From: JBFMAI01 sp040755725
Lineage (GTDB): Bacteria; Planctomycetota; Phycisphaerae; UBA1845; Fen-1342
Direction: 5' to 3'
Length of the DNA: 64,000 bases
Assembly: GCA_040755725.1 (NCBI GenBank)
Contig: JBFMAI010000032.1
Coordinates: forward strand, 124,001-188,000
Of the stretch, positions 26,954 through 34,916 are shown piece after piece (position 1 is the stretch's first letter; each line of letters begins with the position of its first letter). The position numbers and the translations under genes are program-made. Below the pieces are notes generated by a model. That model saw only the letters and a program-made list of their open reading frames with translations, did not search any database and had not been told where the DNA came from.

Positions 26954-28521
26954 TCACCGCAGCCCGCAGCCTGCTTGTCGCCGTGCTTCTCGCGCCGGCC
27001 AGCGGCGAGATCACGCTGCCCGGGACGCAGCCGGGCGAGCACGGGCTGACGTTGGAGACCGTCGAGCAATGCGCCGTGTGCCACGGGCAGACGGCCAGCC
27101 AGCGGTACGATCCGCTCGCCTCGTGGCAGACCGGCCTCATGTCGCTCGCCTCCAAAGACCCCGTGTTCCGCGCCGCGCTGGCCGTCGCCAACCAGGATAT
27201 CCCCGGCGTCGGCGACTTCTGCCTCCGCTGCCACGCCCCCCGCGGCTTCCTGTCCGGAAGGACGAAGCCGGCCGACGGCTCCGCGCTGGAGCCGGACGAC
27301 CTACACGGCGTAAGCTGTGCCACGTGCCACCGCCTCGTTGATCCGCGCACCCCGGAGGCCGGCTGGCTGACCAAGACCGTCCCCCCCGGCCTGGGAAACG
27401 GCATGATGGTGTTCGATCCGGCGTACGTCATGCGCGGCCCCTACGGCGATGACCCGAAGCTCCGCATGAGACCGCACCAGGCCCGCCAGTCGCCCTTTGT
27501 GATGTCGGGGCACCTCTGCGGCACCTGTCACGACGTGTCGAACCCGACGTTGGCCGAAGACGTCAAGACGCAGCCGCCGCACACTTTCGGGCACATCGAG
27601 CGGACCTACAGCGAGTGGTTGCTCAGCGATTTTGCCCAGCAGGGCCGGGCGGGATCGTGTCAGGCGTGTCACTACCCCGCTGTCGCGGGCGGTGGCTACC
27701 CCAGCCGCTTCCGCGAGAACCCGAAGCGCGAACCCTTCGCCGAGCACGGGGCCTCCGGTGGGTCCACGTGGGTCCAGGAGGCGATTTGGCGGCTGTGGGA
27801 CGGGCGGGACATGGACCGCGCGGCGCTGGATCGCGGGCAGGAGAAGGCCCGGCGGCTGCTCCGCAGCGCGGCGAAGCTCGACCTGAGCTTCCCGCAGGCC
27901 GGGCGCGCGCGGGTGCGCATCACCAATCTCGCGGGCCACAAACTGCCCACCGGCTATCCCGAAGGCCGCCGCATGTGGCTGCAAACGTGCGTCTACGACA
28001 CCGAGGGCAAGCTGATCGAGGAGCGCGGCCGCTACGGCGAAAAGGACGACACGGTCGCGGGCCGCCCGGCGCGCTACCCGACGCTGCTCGACCCCGAGCG
28101 GACGCGCGTCTACGAGTGCCTGCCCGCTATCAGCGACGCGCAGGCGAAGAAGTACGGCAAGGAGCCTGGGCCGTCGTTCTTCTTCGTGCTCAATGACGTG
28201 ATCGCCAAGGACAACCGCATTCCGCCGAGGGGCTTTGCGAACGCCGCGTTCGCGGAGCGACACTGCCAGCCGGTCGCGGCGACGTATGCGGATGGGCAGC
28301 ACTGGGACGATGTGGACCTGGAGTTGCCCCCGGGTGCCGTGCGGGTTGAGGTCCGCCTGCTGTACCAGTCGGTGTCGGCCGAGTACGTCAAGTTCCTGGT
28401 CGAGGAAAACCGCAGCGACGAGTGGAGTCGGCGGCTCCACGACGTTTGGACCAAGACGAACTTCTGTCCACCCGAGGTGATCGCGGAGGCGACGGCCGCG
28501 GTCGAGCAGCCCGGATCGTGA
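26932..28521 (+). CDS. Secreted multiheme (five CxxCH) cytochrome c-like protein
   Basis: A 529-residue exported protein (signal peptide MRITLSVITAARSLLVAVLL, cleavage near PASGE). Five CxxCH heme-attachment motifs fall in the first ~260 residues: CAVCH, CLRCH, CATCH, CGTCH and CQACH. The spacing resembles cytochrome c554/NrfB-like multiheme proteins. The second half (~300-520) is beta-rich with no heme site (AGHKLPTGYPEGRRMWLQ...). It is probably a periplasmic electron carrier or reductase subunit. It overlaps the ModE-like gene by 22 bases and ends 10 bases before mobA, which suggests electron delivery to or from a molybdenum enzyme encoded elsewhere. The partner is not in the window. Confidence 0.88.
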   Translation: MRITLSVITAARSLLVAVLLAPASGEITLPGTQPGEHGLTLETVEQCAVCHGQTASQRYDPLASWQTGLMSLASKDPVFRAALAVANQDIPGVGDFCLRCHAPRGFLSGRTKPADGSALEPDDLHGVSCATCHRLVDPRTPEAGWLTKTVPPGLGNGMMVFDPAYVMRGPYGDDPKLRMRPHQARQSPFVMSGHLCGTCHDVSNPTLAEDVKTQPPHTFGHIERTYSEWLLSDFAQQGRAGSCQACHYPAVAGGGYPSRFRENPKREPFAEHGASGGSTWVQEAIWRLWDGRDMDRAALDRGQEKARRLLRSAAKLDLSFPQAGRARVRITNLAGHKLPTGYPEGRRMWLQTCVYDTEGKLIEERGRYGEKDDTVAGRPARYPTLLDPERTRVYECLPAISDAQAKKYGKEPGPSFFFVLNDVIAKDNRIPPRGFANAAFAERHCQPVAATYADGQHWDDVDLELPPGAVRVEVRLLYQSVSAEYVKFLVEENRSDEWSRRLHDVWTKTNFCPPEVIAEATAAVEQPGS

Positions 28522-28531
28522 GCGACACCGC

Positions 28532-29212
28532 ATGAATCGGCCAAAAGAGCCACCCCATGACGGGCCGCGCGTCGGCCAAGGCCCGATTCTCGGCGGCGTG
28601 CTCATCGGCGGCGGAAGCACGCGCATGGGGCAGCCGAAGTCGCTGCTGGTTCATCAGGGCGTCAGCTTTGTGGAACGGGTGGTCACGGCCCTGCGATCCG
28701 TCGTGGACGAAGTGGTGTTGCTGGGCGACGGCCTCCTGCCGGACTCGTCGGCCCCCTTGCGCCGTCTGCCGGACGCCGCCGGCCTGCGCGGTCCTCTGGC
28801 GGGCATACTCGCGGCCCTGCGCTCGGACCGGCAGGCGGGTTGGATCATTGCCGCGTGCGATTTGCCGCTGCTACGCACCGCGGCCGTCGTGTGGCTCGTG
28901 CAGCGACGTGGACCGGGCCGACAAGCCATTCTGCCCAGCGTGACGGCGGACCGTGTTGAGCCGCTGCTGGCGGTCTACGAAGCCGATGCGCTGCCGCTTG
29001 TGGAGGAGCTGGTTGCCGAGGGCCGCCCGGCGCCCCACCGGCTGGCGGGCCGCGCGGGGGTTTACTCGCCCACGGTGCCGGCTGAGTTGCAGCCCTGTTG
29101 GACCAACGTCAACACGCCGGCGGAGTTGAGCCGAATCGAGCGCGAGCGCGATCGACAGCACCGGGAAAAGAACCGCTCGGGAACACCCGACCCTCCCCCA
29201 ACCCCTCCCTGA
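28532..29212 (+). CDS. mobA: Molybdenum cofactor guanylyltransferase
   Basis: A 226-residue nucleotidyltransferase that attaches GMP to molybdopterin to form Mo-bis-MGD. The N-terminal signature GGVLIGGGSTRMGQPKSLL corresponds to the GG-x-S-x-RMG-x-x-K motif, and AACDLPLL carries the metal-binding Asp. Residues up to ~205 are ordinary MobA (WTNVNTPAEL near the end). The final ~12 residues (GTPDPPPTPP) and the TGA stop are encoded by a dispersed hairpin repeat (29191-29222), the stop codon spanning the stem-loop junction. ATG 28532 lies 10 bases after the cytochrome gene. Its presence next to a ModE-like gene indicates a molybdoenzyme function for the locus. Confidence 0.9.
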   Translation: MNRPKEPPHDGPRVGQGPILGGVLIGGGSTRMGQPKSLLVHQGVSFVERVVTALRSVVDEVVLLGDGLLPDSSAPLRRLPDAAGLRGPLAGILAALRSDRQAGWIIAACDLPLLRTAAVVWLVQRRGPGRQAILPSVTADRVEPLLAVYEADALPLVEELVAEGRPAPHRLAGRAGVYSPTVPAELQPCWTNVNTPAELSRIERERDRQHREKNRSGTPDPPPTPP

Positions 29213-29222
29213 GAGGGAGGGG
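29191..29222. repeat. Dispersed hairpin repeat family D, copy 1
   Basis: CCCTCCCCCAA leader followed by a perfect 9-bp stem CCCCTCCCT-GAG-AGGGAGGGG (29202-29222). The mobA stop codon is 29210-29212, at the stem-loop junction. No T tract follows, so it is not a classical terminator. Copies are at 33151 and 38911. Confidence 0.75.
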
Positions 29223-29267
29223 AGTCACGGGACGACCGCTGAGCCACCGTGCGCAATCGTGCGCCCC

Positions 29268-29353
29268 GAGAGGGCGATCCCGGCGTACCGGGGCTGCCGA
29301 GCCGCGGGTCGCCGGGAGGCTCGCCCTCCCTGCCAGCGTTACCGAATTGCGCG
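29268..29353. repeat. Dispersed repeat family A, copy 1
   Basis: GAGAGGGCGATCCCGGCGTA ... GCCGAGCCGCGG ... CGGGAGGCTCGCCCTCCC ... ACCGAATTGCGCGC. The outer arms (AGGGCGA / TCGCCCT) and inner CCGAGCC/GGCTCG-type arms are self-complementary. The same blocks occur at 37471-37568, 57148-57250 and, shortened, elsewhere. It fills the space between the convergent mobA and FHA genes. Confidence 0.65.
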
Positions 29354-29414
29354 CGGCTGTCACGTGCGGGGCCGAGAGACCCGCCGCGCGCCGGGCAGAT
29401 TCTGTAACGGGGCC

Positions 29415-30194
29415 CTACGTCGGCGGGACTTCGACCCACGCGCCGGGGTTGGCCGCGTTGACGATCACGTCGTGCAACTCCTTGGCCACGCTGTGCAGCT
29501 TCACGCACATCCAGTCGGCGGCCGCCTGCGGAATGACCCCCATGATCTCGCCCAGGTAGCGCTTGAAGCGGTTGTTCGGCCAGACGAGGTGCAGCTCCAG
29601 GCACACGGCGTCGCCCGGTGGGGTACTGGTCGGGATCAGCAGCCCACCGTGACCGATCTTCAGCGTGTCGCCGGGGCGGAAGATCTCGCGCGGCGAAACG
29701 CTGAAGGTGCGGTACTTGAGCCGCATGCTCGACGGCAGCAGACAGAACTTGCTGCGCAGGAGCATCCGCGCGCGGGCCGCGGCCTCGGTCGCCCCCGGCA
29801 GTGCCGGGTGCGTGCGGAACTGAAGCACGTACAGGGAAATCTGGATGCTGTCGCCGTGCTTGAGTACCGCCGATTCGACGCGCTTGTTGTTCAGCGTCGT
29901 CCCGTAGTTCGAGTTAGCGTCCTCGAGCACGTACTCGCCGTTGTCCAGGGTGATGGTGGCGTGGACGCGCGACACGGTATGGTGCGGCAGGTAGATGTCG
30001 GCGTGACTCGACCGGCCGATCGTCACACTGCCGTACGGCAAATAATACTCGAAGACCCCGGTGTCCGGCCCAAAGACCTGGAGGTACGGCCGATGGGCGT
30101 GCTGGCGCGGCCCTTCGGGGGCCACCTCCACTTCCGCGCGGTTCTGCGGCTCGATCGGCGGGAGTTCGTCCAGGCCGGGGAACTCGTCGGTCAT
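29415..30194 (-). CDS. FHA-domain protein with C-terminal PilZ-like domain
   Basis: A 259-residue cytoplasmic protein. Residues ~48-125 are an FHA domain: GSVTIGRSSHADIYLPHHTVSRVHATI with the phosphothreonine-binding Gly-Arg, Ser and Arg-x-His, then the NSNYGTTLNN loop. Residues ~140-230 are a beta-rich domain (LLPSSMRLKYRTFSVSPREIFRPGDTLKIGHGGLLI) that resembles PilZ in layout, without a clear RxxxR site. FHA domains bind phosphothreonine made by Ser/Thr kinases. The gene is divergent from a kinase gene (170 bases between starts), so it is a likely reader of that kinase's output. SD GAGGAG precedes ATG 30194. Confidence 0.85.
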   Translation of the reverse strand: MTDEFPGLDELPPIEPQNRAEVEVAPEGPRQHAHRPYLQVFGPDTGVFEYYLPYGSVTIGRSSHADIYLPHHTVSRVHATITLDNGEYVLEDANSNYGTTLNNKRVESAVLKHGDSIQISLYVLQFRTHPALPGATEAAARARMLLRSKFCLLPSSMRLKYRTFSVSPREIFRPGDTLKIGHGGLLIPTSTPPGDAVCLELHLVWPNNRFKRYLGEIMGVIPQAAADWMCVKLHSVAKELHDVIVNAANPGAWVEVPPT

Positions 30195-30365
30195 GATTCA
30201 CTCCTCGTCCGGCCCCAGCGACAGCCTGCCGGGGCGGCACTCACCTCGCCGGTCGCGCGTGACGATAATCCCAGAGACTCATCCGTTACATCGGCCGCCG
30301 GGGCCGAGCGCTCCAGTTAGCGGGCACCGGCGCAAGCGGGTCGAGGATTCCACGGTGCGCTGAGC

Positions 30366-33014
30366 ATGGTTGACGACGCGCGACCGACGCCGCCGGCGGG
30401 CAATCCGTCCCAGACGACGGACGGTTCGCAATGGCTATCGGACATGCGCCGCCGGTTACCCGCCGGCGACGACGTCGCCACCTGGGACCCCAATCGCACG
30501 ATCCCGCTCGACCCGCCCGAGACGCGGGACGTGGCGCCACCCGGACATGAACCCGGGCGGGTCACGCGCTCGACGGTTCACATAGCGGATGTCTGGGGTC
30601 AGGACTTCCCCGGACTGACACCGCACATGACCCTCAAGGGGCCCGATAAGGTCCGGGGCACGCCCCCGGGCGGGCCGGCGGCCCTGCCCGCCCCGCCTCC
30701 GCGCATCGCCATCCAGGGTTACGACGTGCGGAGCGTGCTGGGCGAGGGCGGCGTCGGCGTCGTGTACGAGGCGATCCAGAAGTCCATTGACCGGCGCATC
30801 GCGGTGAAGATGATCAAGCCGGAAATCGCCGCCAACCCGCACGAGCGCGACAAGTTCCTGACCGAGGCGCTGGTCACGGGGGCGCTGGACCACCCGAACA
30901 TCGTCCCGATCCACGACCTGGGGGCCACGCCGGCGGGCCAGCCGTTCTACGTGATGAAGCTCGTGGAGGGCACGCCGTGGAGCCAGCGCCTGCCGGAGCT
31001 GTCGCTAGCGGAGAATCTCCGCATTCTGCTGGACGTGTGCGACGCGGTGAGCTTCGCCCACTCCAAGGGGGTCATTCACCGCGACCTGAAGCCCGAGAAC
31101 ATCATGCTCGGGCAGTTCGGCGAAGTGCAGTTGATGGATTGGGGCCTCGGCGCGTCCATTGTGGACGACGGCCGTCTGGCCCCGCTCACCGCCTCGCGCG
31201 CCGCGGGCGGAACGCCGGCGTACATGGCGCCCGAGATGGTCACCGGCGAGGACGGCCCGGTCGGGATTCACAGCGACGTGTATCTGCTGGGCGCCATCCT
31301 GTACGAGATCGTCACCGGATATCCTCCCCACGACGGGCAGCGCATCCTCGAGTGCCTCGAAAATGCCCGCAACAACGTGATTCGCCCGACGGACCGCGGC
31401 GGCGTCCTGGTGGACATCGCCCGCCGTGCCATGCGGACCGATCCCGCCGACCGCTACCCCTCGGTGGCGGCGTTCAAAGACGCGCTGCTGGAGTACCAAG
31501 CGCACGCCGAGAGCATCAATCTCGCCCAGCGGTCGGCGGAGGTGCTGCGGACCGCGCAGGACCGTGGCGATTACGACGCGTACTCGCAGGCCGTGTTCGG
31601 GTACCGCGAAGCCCTGAAAGTGTGGGACGGCAACACGGAGGCCCAAGCCGGTCTGGTCGCGGCCCGTGCCGCGTACGCCCGCTGCGCGCTGGCCCGCGGC
31701 GACCTCGATCTCGCCGCGTCGCAGCTTGACCCGGGCTGCCCCGCGCACCGGACACTCGCCGCGGAGGTCGCCGACGCGCAACGCCGCCGCGCTGCGGCCA
31801 AACGCCGGCTGCGGCTGTTTCGCGCGACCGTGGTCAGTCTGGCGGCCGGCCTCATTCTGGTGCTGACGGCGGCTTCGTTGTGGATCGCGGCGGCCAAGCG
31901 GCGGGAGAGTGCCGCGAAGGAAGCCGCCATCGCCGCCCGCGAGGCCGAGGCACAGCAGCGCCAGGTGGCCGAGGCCGCGACGGTCGAGGCCCGCGCCCAG
32001 GAGGCCCGCGCGGTCCAGGCGCTGGCGGACCTGGAGAAAGCCGTTCAGGCAATGGTCGCCGCCCAATCGCAGGAGGAGCGGGCCATCGCGCAGGCCCGCG
32101 CCGCGGAACTCGTCGCCATCGAAACACGGGACGAGCTGGCCAAGACCGGGATGTTGCTGGACAACTCGTGGTGGGTATTTGACGCCGACACCGCTCGTCA
32201 ACGTCAGGCCGCGGCCGCGGCCGCGGACCGCCCCGTGACCCTGAGCATCGCGCTGGCGGACAACGTACCGCTCGAACTCGTGCTCATCCCGGCCGGCGAA
32301 TTCGCGATGGGAAGTCCGCCAAAGGAGGAAAAACGCGCCGCGGATGAATACTTGCACCGCGTCCACCACACCCGGCCGTTCTACCTGGGCAAGTTCGAAC
32401 TCACGGAGGCCCAATGGCAAGCGGCGACCGGCGGGCCCGCGCGCAGTGCCGCGGGCCGGGCCGCCGACGCAACCCTGCCGGCCACCGGCATCACTTACGA
32501 GCAGGTCGTGGGCGAGCTGTTGCCGGCCCTCCAGCGTTTCGCGCCGCCCGGATACGTCTTTCACCTGCCGACCGAGGCCCAGTGGGAATATGCCTGCCGG
32601 GCGGGGACGGCCACGGCATACGCCAGCGGTGACGGGACGGAATCGCTCGACGCCGTCGGTTGGTTCCTGTTCAACAGCAACCGCGAGGTCCAACCGGTCG
32701 GCCGCAAGCAGCCCAACGCATTCGGCCTGCACGACATGCACGGTAATGTGAGCGAAATGTGCGCCGACCTGCACGACGTCGGCTACTACCTCGAGTCGCC
32801 GACGGATGATCCGTGCCTCGCCGGTGAGGGCGAACGACGCGTCGTGCGCGGCGGGAGCGTGTTCAACACGCCGGAGCATTGCCGCGCGGCGTACCGCAGT
32901 TTCGTGTACGCCAAGAACAAGTATGAGTTTCTGGGCCTGCGGGTGGCACTGGTGCCCACCGAGAGCGCCATCGTGAGTGACCGCCATCCGCCCACGTCCA
33001 CGCCCGCACACTGA
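30366..33014 (+). CDS. Transmembrane Ser/Thr protein kinase with C-terminal SUMF1 (FGE-like) domain
   Basis: An 882-residue protein. Residues 1-110 are disordered; the kinase domain (~118-385) has GEGGVGVVYEA, ATP-binding Lys148 (AVKMIK), catalytic Asp240 in HRDLKPENIM and, instead of DFG, DWG (258-260). A helical/TPR-like linker leads to one membrane helix (~487-510), a long Ala/Glu/Gln coiled coil (~510-610) and a SUMF1/formylglycine-generating-enzyme domain (~636-878: LVLIPAGEFAMGSPP, LPTEAQWEYACRAG, FGLHDMHGNVSEM, RGGSVFNTPEHCRAAYR). The SUMF1 domain lacks the C-terminal cysteine pair used by true FGE, so it is probably a binding domain. ATG 30366 starts the frame. The divergent FHA gene is a likely partner. 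Confidence 0.9.
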   Translation: MVDDARPTPPAGNPSQTTDGSQWLSDMRRRLPAGDDVATWDPNRTIPLDPPETRDVAPPGHEPGRVTRSTVHIADVWGQDFPGLTPHMTLKGPDKVRGTPPGGPAALPAPPPRIAIQGYDVRSVLGEGGVGVVYEAIQKSIDRRIAVKMIKPEIAANPHERDKFLTEALVTGALDHPNIVPIHDLGATPAGQPFYVMKLVEGTPWSQRLPELSLAENLRILLDVCDAVSFAHSKGVIHRDLKPENIMLGQFGEVQLMDWGLGASIVDDGRLAPLTASRAAGGTPAYMAPEMVTGEDGPVGIHSDVYLLGAILYEIVTGYPPHDGQRILECLENARNNVIRPTDRGGVLVDIARRAMRTDPADRYPSVAAFKDALLEYQAHAESINLAQRSAEVLRTAQDRGDYDAYSQAVFGYREALKVWDGNTEAQAGLVAARAAYARCALARGDLDLAASQLDPGCPAHRTLAAEVADAQRRRAAAKRRLRLFRATVVSLAAGLILVLTAASLWIAAAKRRESAAKEAAIAAREAEAQQRQVAEAATVEARAQEARAVQALADLEKAVQAMVAAQSQEERAIAQARAAELVAIETRDELAKTGMLLDNSWWVFDADTARQRQAAAAAADRPVTLSIALADNVPLELVLIPAGEFAMGSPPKEEKRAADEYLHRVHHTRPFYLGKFELTEAQWQAATGGPARSAAGRAADATLPATGITYEQVVGELLPALQRFAPPGYVFHLPTEAQWEYACRAGTATAYASGDGTESLDAVGWFLFNSNREVQPVGRKQPNAFGLHDMHGNVSEMCADLHDVGYYLESPTDDPCLAGEGERRVVRGGSVFNTPEHCRAAYRSFVYAKNKYEFLGLRVALVPTESAIVSDRHPPTSTPAH

Positions 33015-33150
33015 TGCCACGCCCGGGGGATGCACCGATTGGGTCGCCGCAGGCTTCGGGAGCCGGGTGGCGCAGGCGCCAGCCAATGGAATCCGGTGCC
33101 GAACCCCATCGCTGACCGCTCGGGAATGCAATCCGGATCGAGCGCTTCGA

Positions 33151-33182
33151 CCCTCCCCGGACCCCTCCCTGAGAGGGAGGGG
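33151..33182. repeat. Dispersed hairpin repeat family D, copy 2
   Basis: Same unit as at 29191: CCCTCCCCGGA leader and perfect 9-bp stem CCCCTCCCT-GAG-AGGGAGGGG (33162-33182), 17 bases before the end of the convergent gene 33199-33867. It lies between two convergent genes. Confidence 0.75.
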
Positions 33183-33198
33183 GGTCATAGGACAGCCG

Positions 33199-33867
33199 CT
33201 ACTGCTCGTCACGCAGGGCCAGTGGCGGGGCCAGGATTTCGGACAGGGCGACCGCCGCTCGCAGATCGGCCGGGTTGTGCAACATGGCCCGCAGCCGCTT
33301 CGCGGACACACCGGCCGGCCCCCGCGGCTGGGGTCGCGGTCCGGCCGTCTCCGGCGTCGCCACCAGCGGCGTCGTGTGCAGATCCACGTCCTCCGATTCG
33401 ATCGCGGGCGCCGGCTGCGCTTTGGCGGGGACGGGCCGTCGCGGGCCGGCCGCGGCTCTGCGTCGTTCCTCCGCGGGGCGACGCAGAGGGCGGACGTCCG
33501 GGGGTTCGAGACGCGGCACTTCCGTCCGCGCGAACACGGGCGGTTCAACCGGCTTGGCGGGCGGCGGCACCGCGACCCGCGCAGGCTCGGGCCGTGGCGG
33601 GGGTGGAACCCGCGCGGGCCGGGCCGTCGGTGCCGGCCCCTCGATCGGGGGTTGCGTGGTGGCCGGGGGCGGCTCAATGGGCGGCGGGCCGGCGATCGGC
33701 CGTCGGCGTCCGCCCACTCGTCGCTCCGCTTCCTTCTCGCCCGACTTCTTCTTCTGGAGGATGCCGCCGATGACGCTCGCCAGCAGGATCACAATGTAGA
33801 TGACCAAGTCGCTGTCGAGCCCGGCCGCGACCGGCAGACCCACGGGAATCGCCCACGCACCCATCAT
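33199..33867 (-). CDS. Membrane-anchored proline-rich protein in the nfeD-floA operon
   Basis: A 222-residue protein of unknown function. Residues ~18-36 form one membrane segment (DLVIYIVILLASVIGGIL), followed by a basic stretch (QKKKSGEKEAERRVGGRRR), a long Pro/Ala/Arg-rich region (~60-165) and a small folded C-terminus (SAKRLRAMLHNPADLRAAVALSEILAPPLAL). Two adjacent ATGs (33867, 33864) start it, three bases after the floA stop. Position as third gene of nfeD-floA-X mirrors the small third gene found next to floA in some bacteria, but sequence similarity was not seen. The C-terminal helix could be a docking segment. Confidence 0.75.
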   Translation of the reverse strand: MMGAWAIPVGLPVAAGLDSDLVIYIVILLASVIGGILQKKKSGEKEAERRVGGRRRPIAGPPPIEPPPATTQPPIEGPAPTARPARVPPPPRPEPARVAVPPPAKPVEPPVFARTEVPRLEPPDVRPLRRPAEERRRAAAGPRRPVPAKAQPAPAIESEDVDLHTTPLVATPETAGPRPQPRGPAGVSAKRLRAMLHNPADLRAAVALSEILAPPLALRDEQ

Positions 33868-33870
33868 GAA

Positions 33871-34890
33871 TCACTCACCAGGCTTGCCCTTGCCCGGCTC
33901 GGCGGGCGACCGACCGGAAATCGCATCGCGCATTCCGGTGTCGGCCTGAATGTTGCGCAGGCGGTAGTAGTCCATGACGCCCAGGTTGCCGCTGCGGAAG
34001 GCCTCGGCCATGGCCTTCGGGATCTCCGCTTCGGCCAACACGACGAGCGCACGGTTCTCGGCGACCTTGGCGACGTTTTCCTGCTCCTGGGCAATGGCCA
34101 TCGCGCGGCGTTTCTCCGCCTCAGCCTGGAATCGCTTCTTGTCGGCTTCGGCCTGGTCCGCTTGGAGGCGTGCGCCGATGTTCGCACCGACGTCGATGTC
34201 GGCGATGTCGATGGAGAGAATCTCGTAAGCGGTTCCGGCGTCAAGTCCCTTCTGGAGCACCGCCTTGGAGATCTTGTCGGGGTTCTCAAGCACTTCTTTG
34301 TGCGACTGGGCCGAGCCAATGGCCGACACAATGCCCTCGCCGACACGGGCGATGATGGTCTCCTCGGTCGCACCGCCGACCAGCCGCTGGATGTTCGTGC
34401 GCACGGTCACCCGGGCGCGGGCTTTGAGCTGAATGCCGTCTTTGGCGACGGCGTCGATCGTGGCGCGCCCCTGCGCCGGGTTGGGGCAGTCGATGACTTT
34501 GGGGTTTACGCTGGTCTGAACCGCGTCCACGATGTCGCGGCCCGCCAGATCGATCGCACAGGCGGTGCGAAAGTCCAAAGGGATCTTCGCCCGCTGCGCC
34601 GAAATCAGCGCTTGCACGACGTTCGGCACACGACCCCGAGCGAGGTAATGGTTCTCCAGGTCCGCCGTCGTGATGTCCGTCAGACCGGCCTTCCACGCCT
34701 GGATTTTGGTGTGCACGATGACGCTCGCGTTCACCTTCCGCAGCCACATCCCCACCAATTCCTTCATGGCCACCTGCGTCTTGGCCGACCAGGCCGTGAT
34801 CCACAGCCGGCCGAAGTTGGCGAAGACCACGACCACGATGAGGAACAGGATGGCGAGAACGACGAAGCCGACGAACCAGATGTATTCCAT
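33871..34890 (-). CDS. floA: Flotillin-like scaffold protein FloA
   Basis: A 339-residue bacterial flotillin. An N-terminal membrane segment (VGFVVLAILFLIVVVVFANF) is followed by an SPFH domain (LWITAWSAKTQVAMKELVGM...) and an Ala/Glu-rich coiled coil (RLQADQAEADKKRFQAEAEKRRAMAIAQEQE). Length and the GLDAGTAYEILSIDIADIDVG segment match FloA (YqfA) closely. FloA organises functional membrane microdomains and recruits membrane proteins. It is directly downstream of an NfeD-type protease gene (26 bases), the usual pairing. ATG 34890 is the start. Confidence 0.94.
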   Translation of the reverse strand: MEYIWFVGFVVLAILFLIVVVVFANFGRLWITAWSAKTQVAMKELVGMWLRKVNASVIVHTKIQAWKAGLTDITTADLENHYLARGRVPNVVQALISAQRAKIPLDFRTACAIDLAGRDIVDAVQTSVNPKVIDCPNPAQGRATIDAVAKDGIQLKARARVTVRTNIQRLVGGATEETIIARVGEGIVSAIGSAQSHKEVLENPDKISKAVLQKGLDAGTAYEILSIDIADIDVGANIGARLQADQAEADKKRFQAEAEKRRAMAIAQEQENVAKVAENRALVVLAEAEIPKAMAEAFRSGNLGVMDYYRLRNIQADTGMRDAISGRSPAEPGKGKPGE

Positions 34891-34916
34891 GCTGAACCCT
34901 CGCCTTGCAGTGGCTG

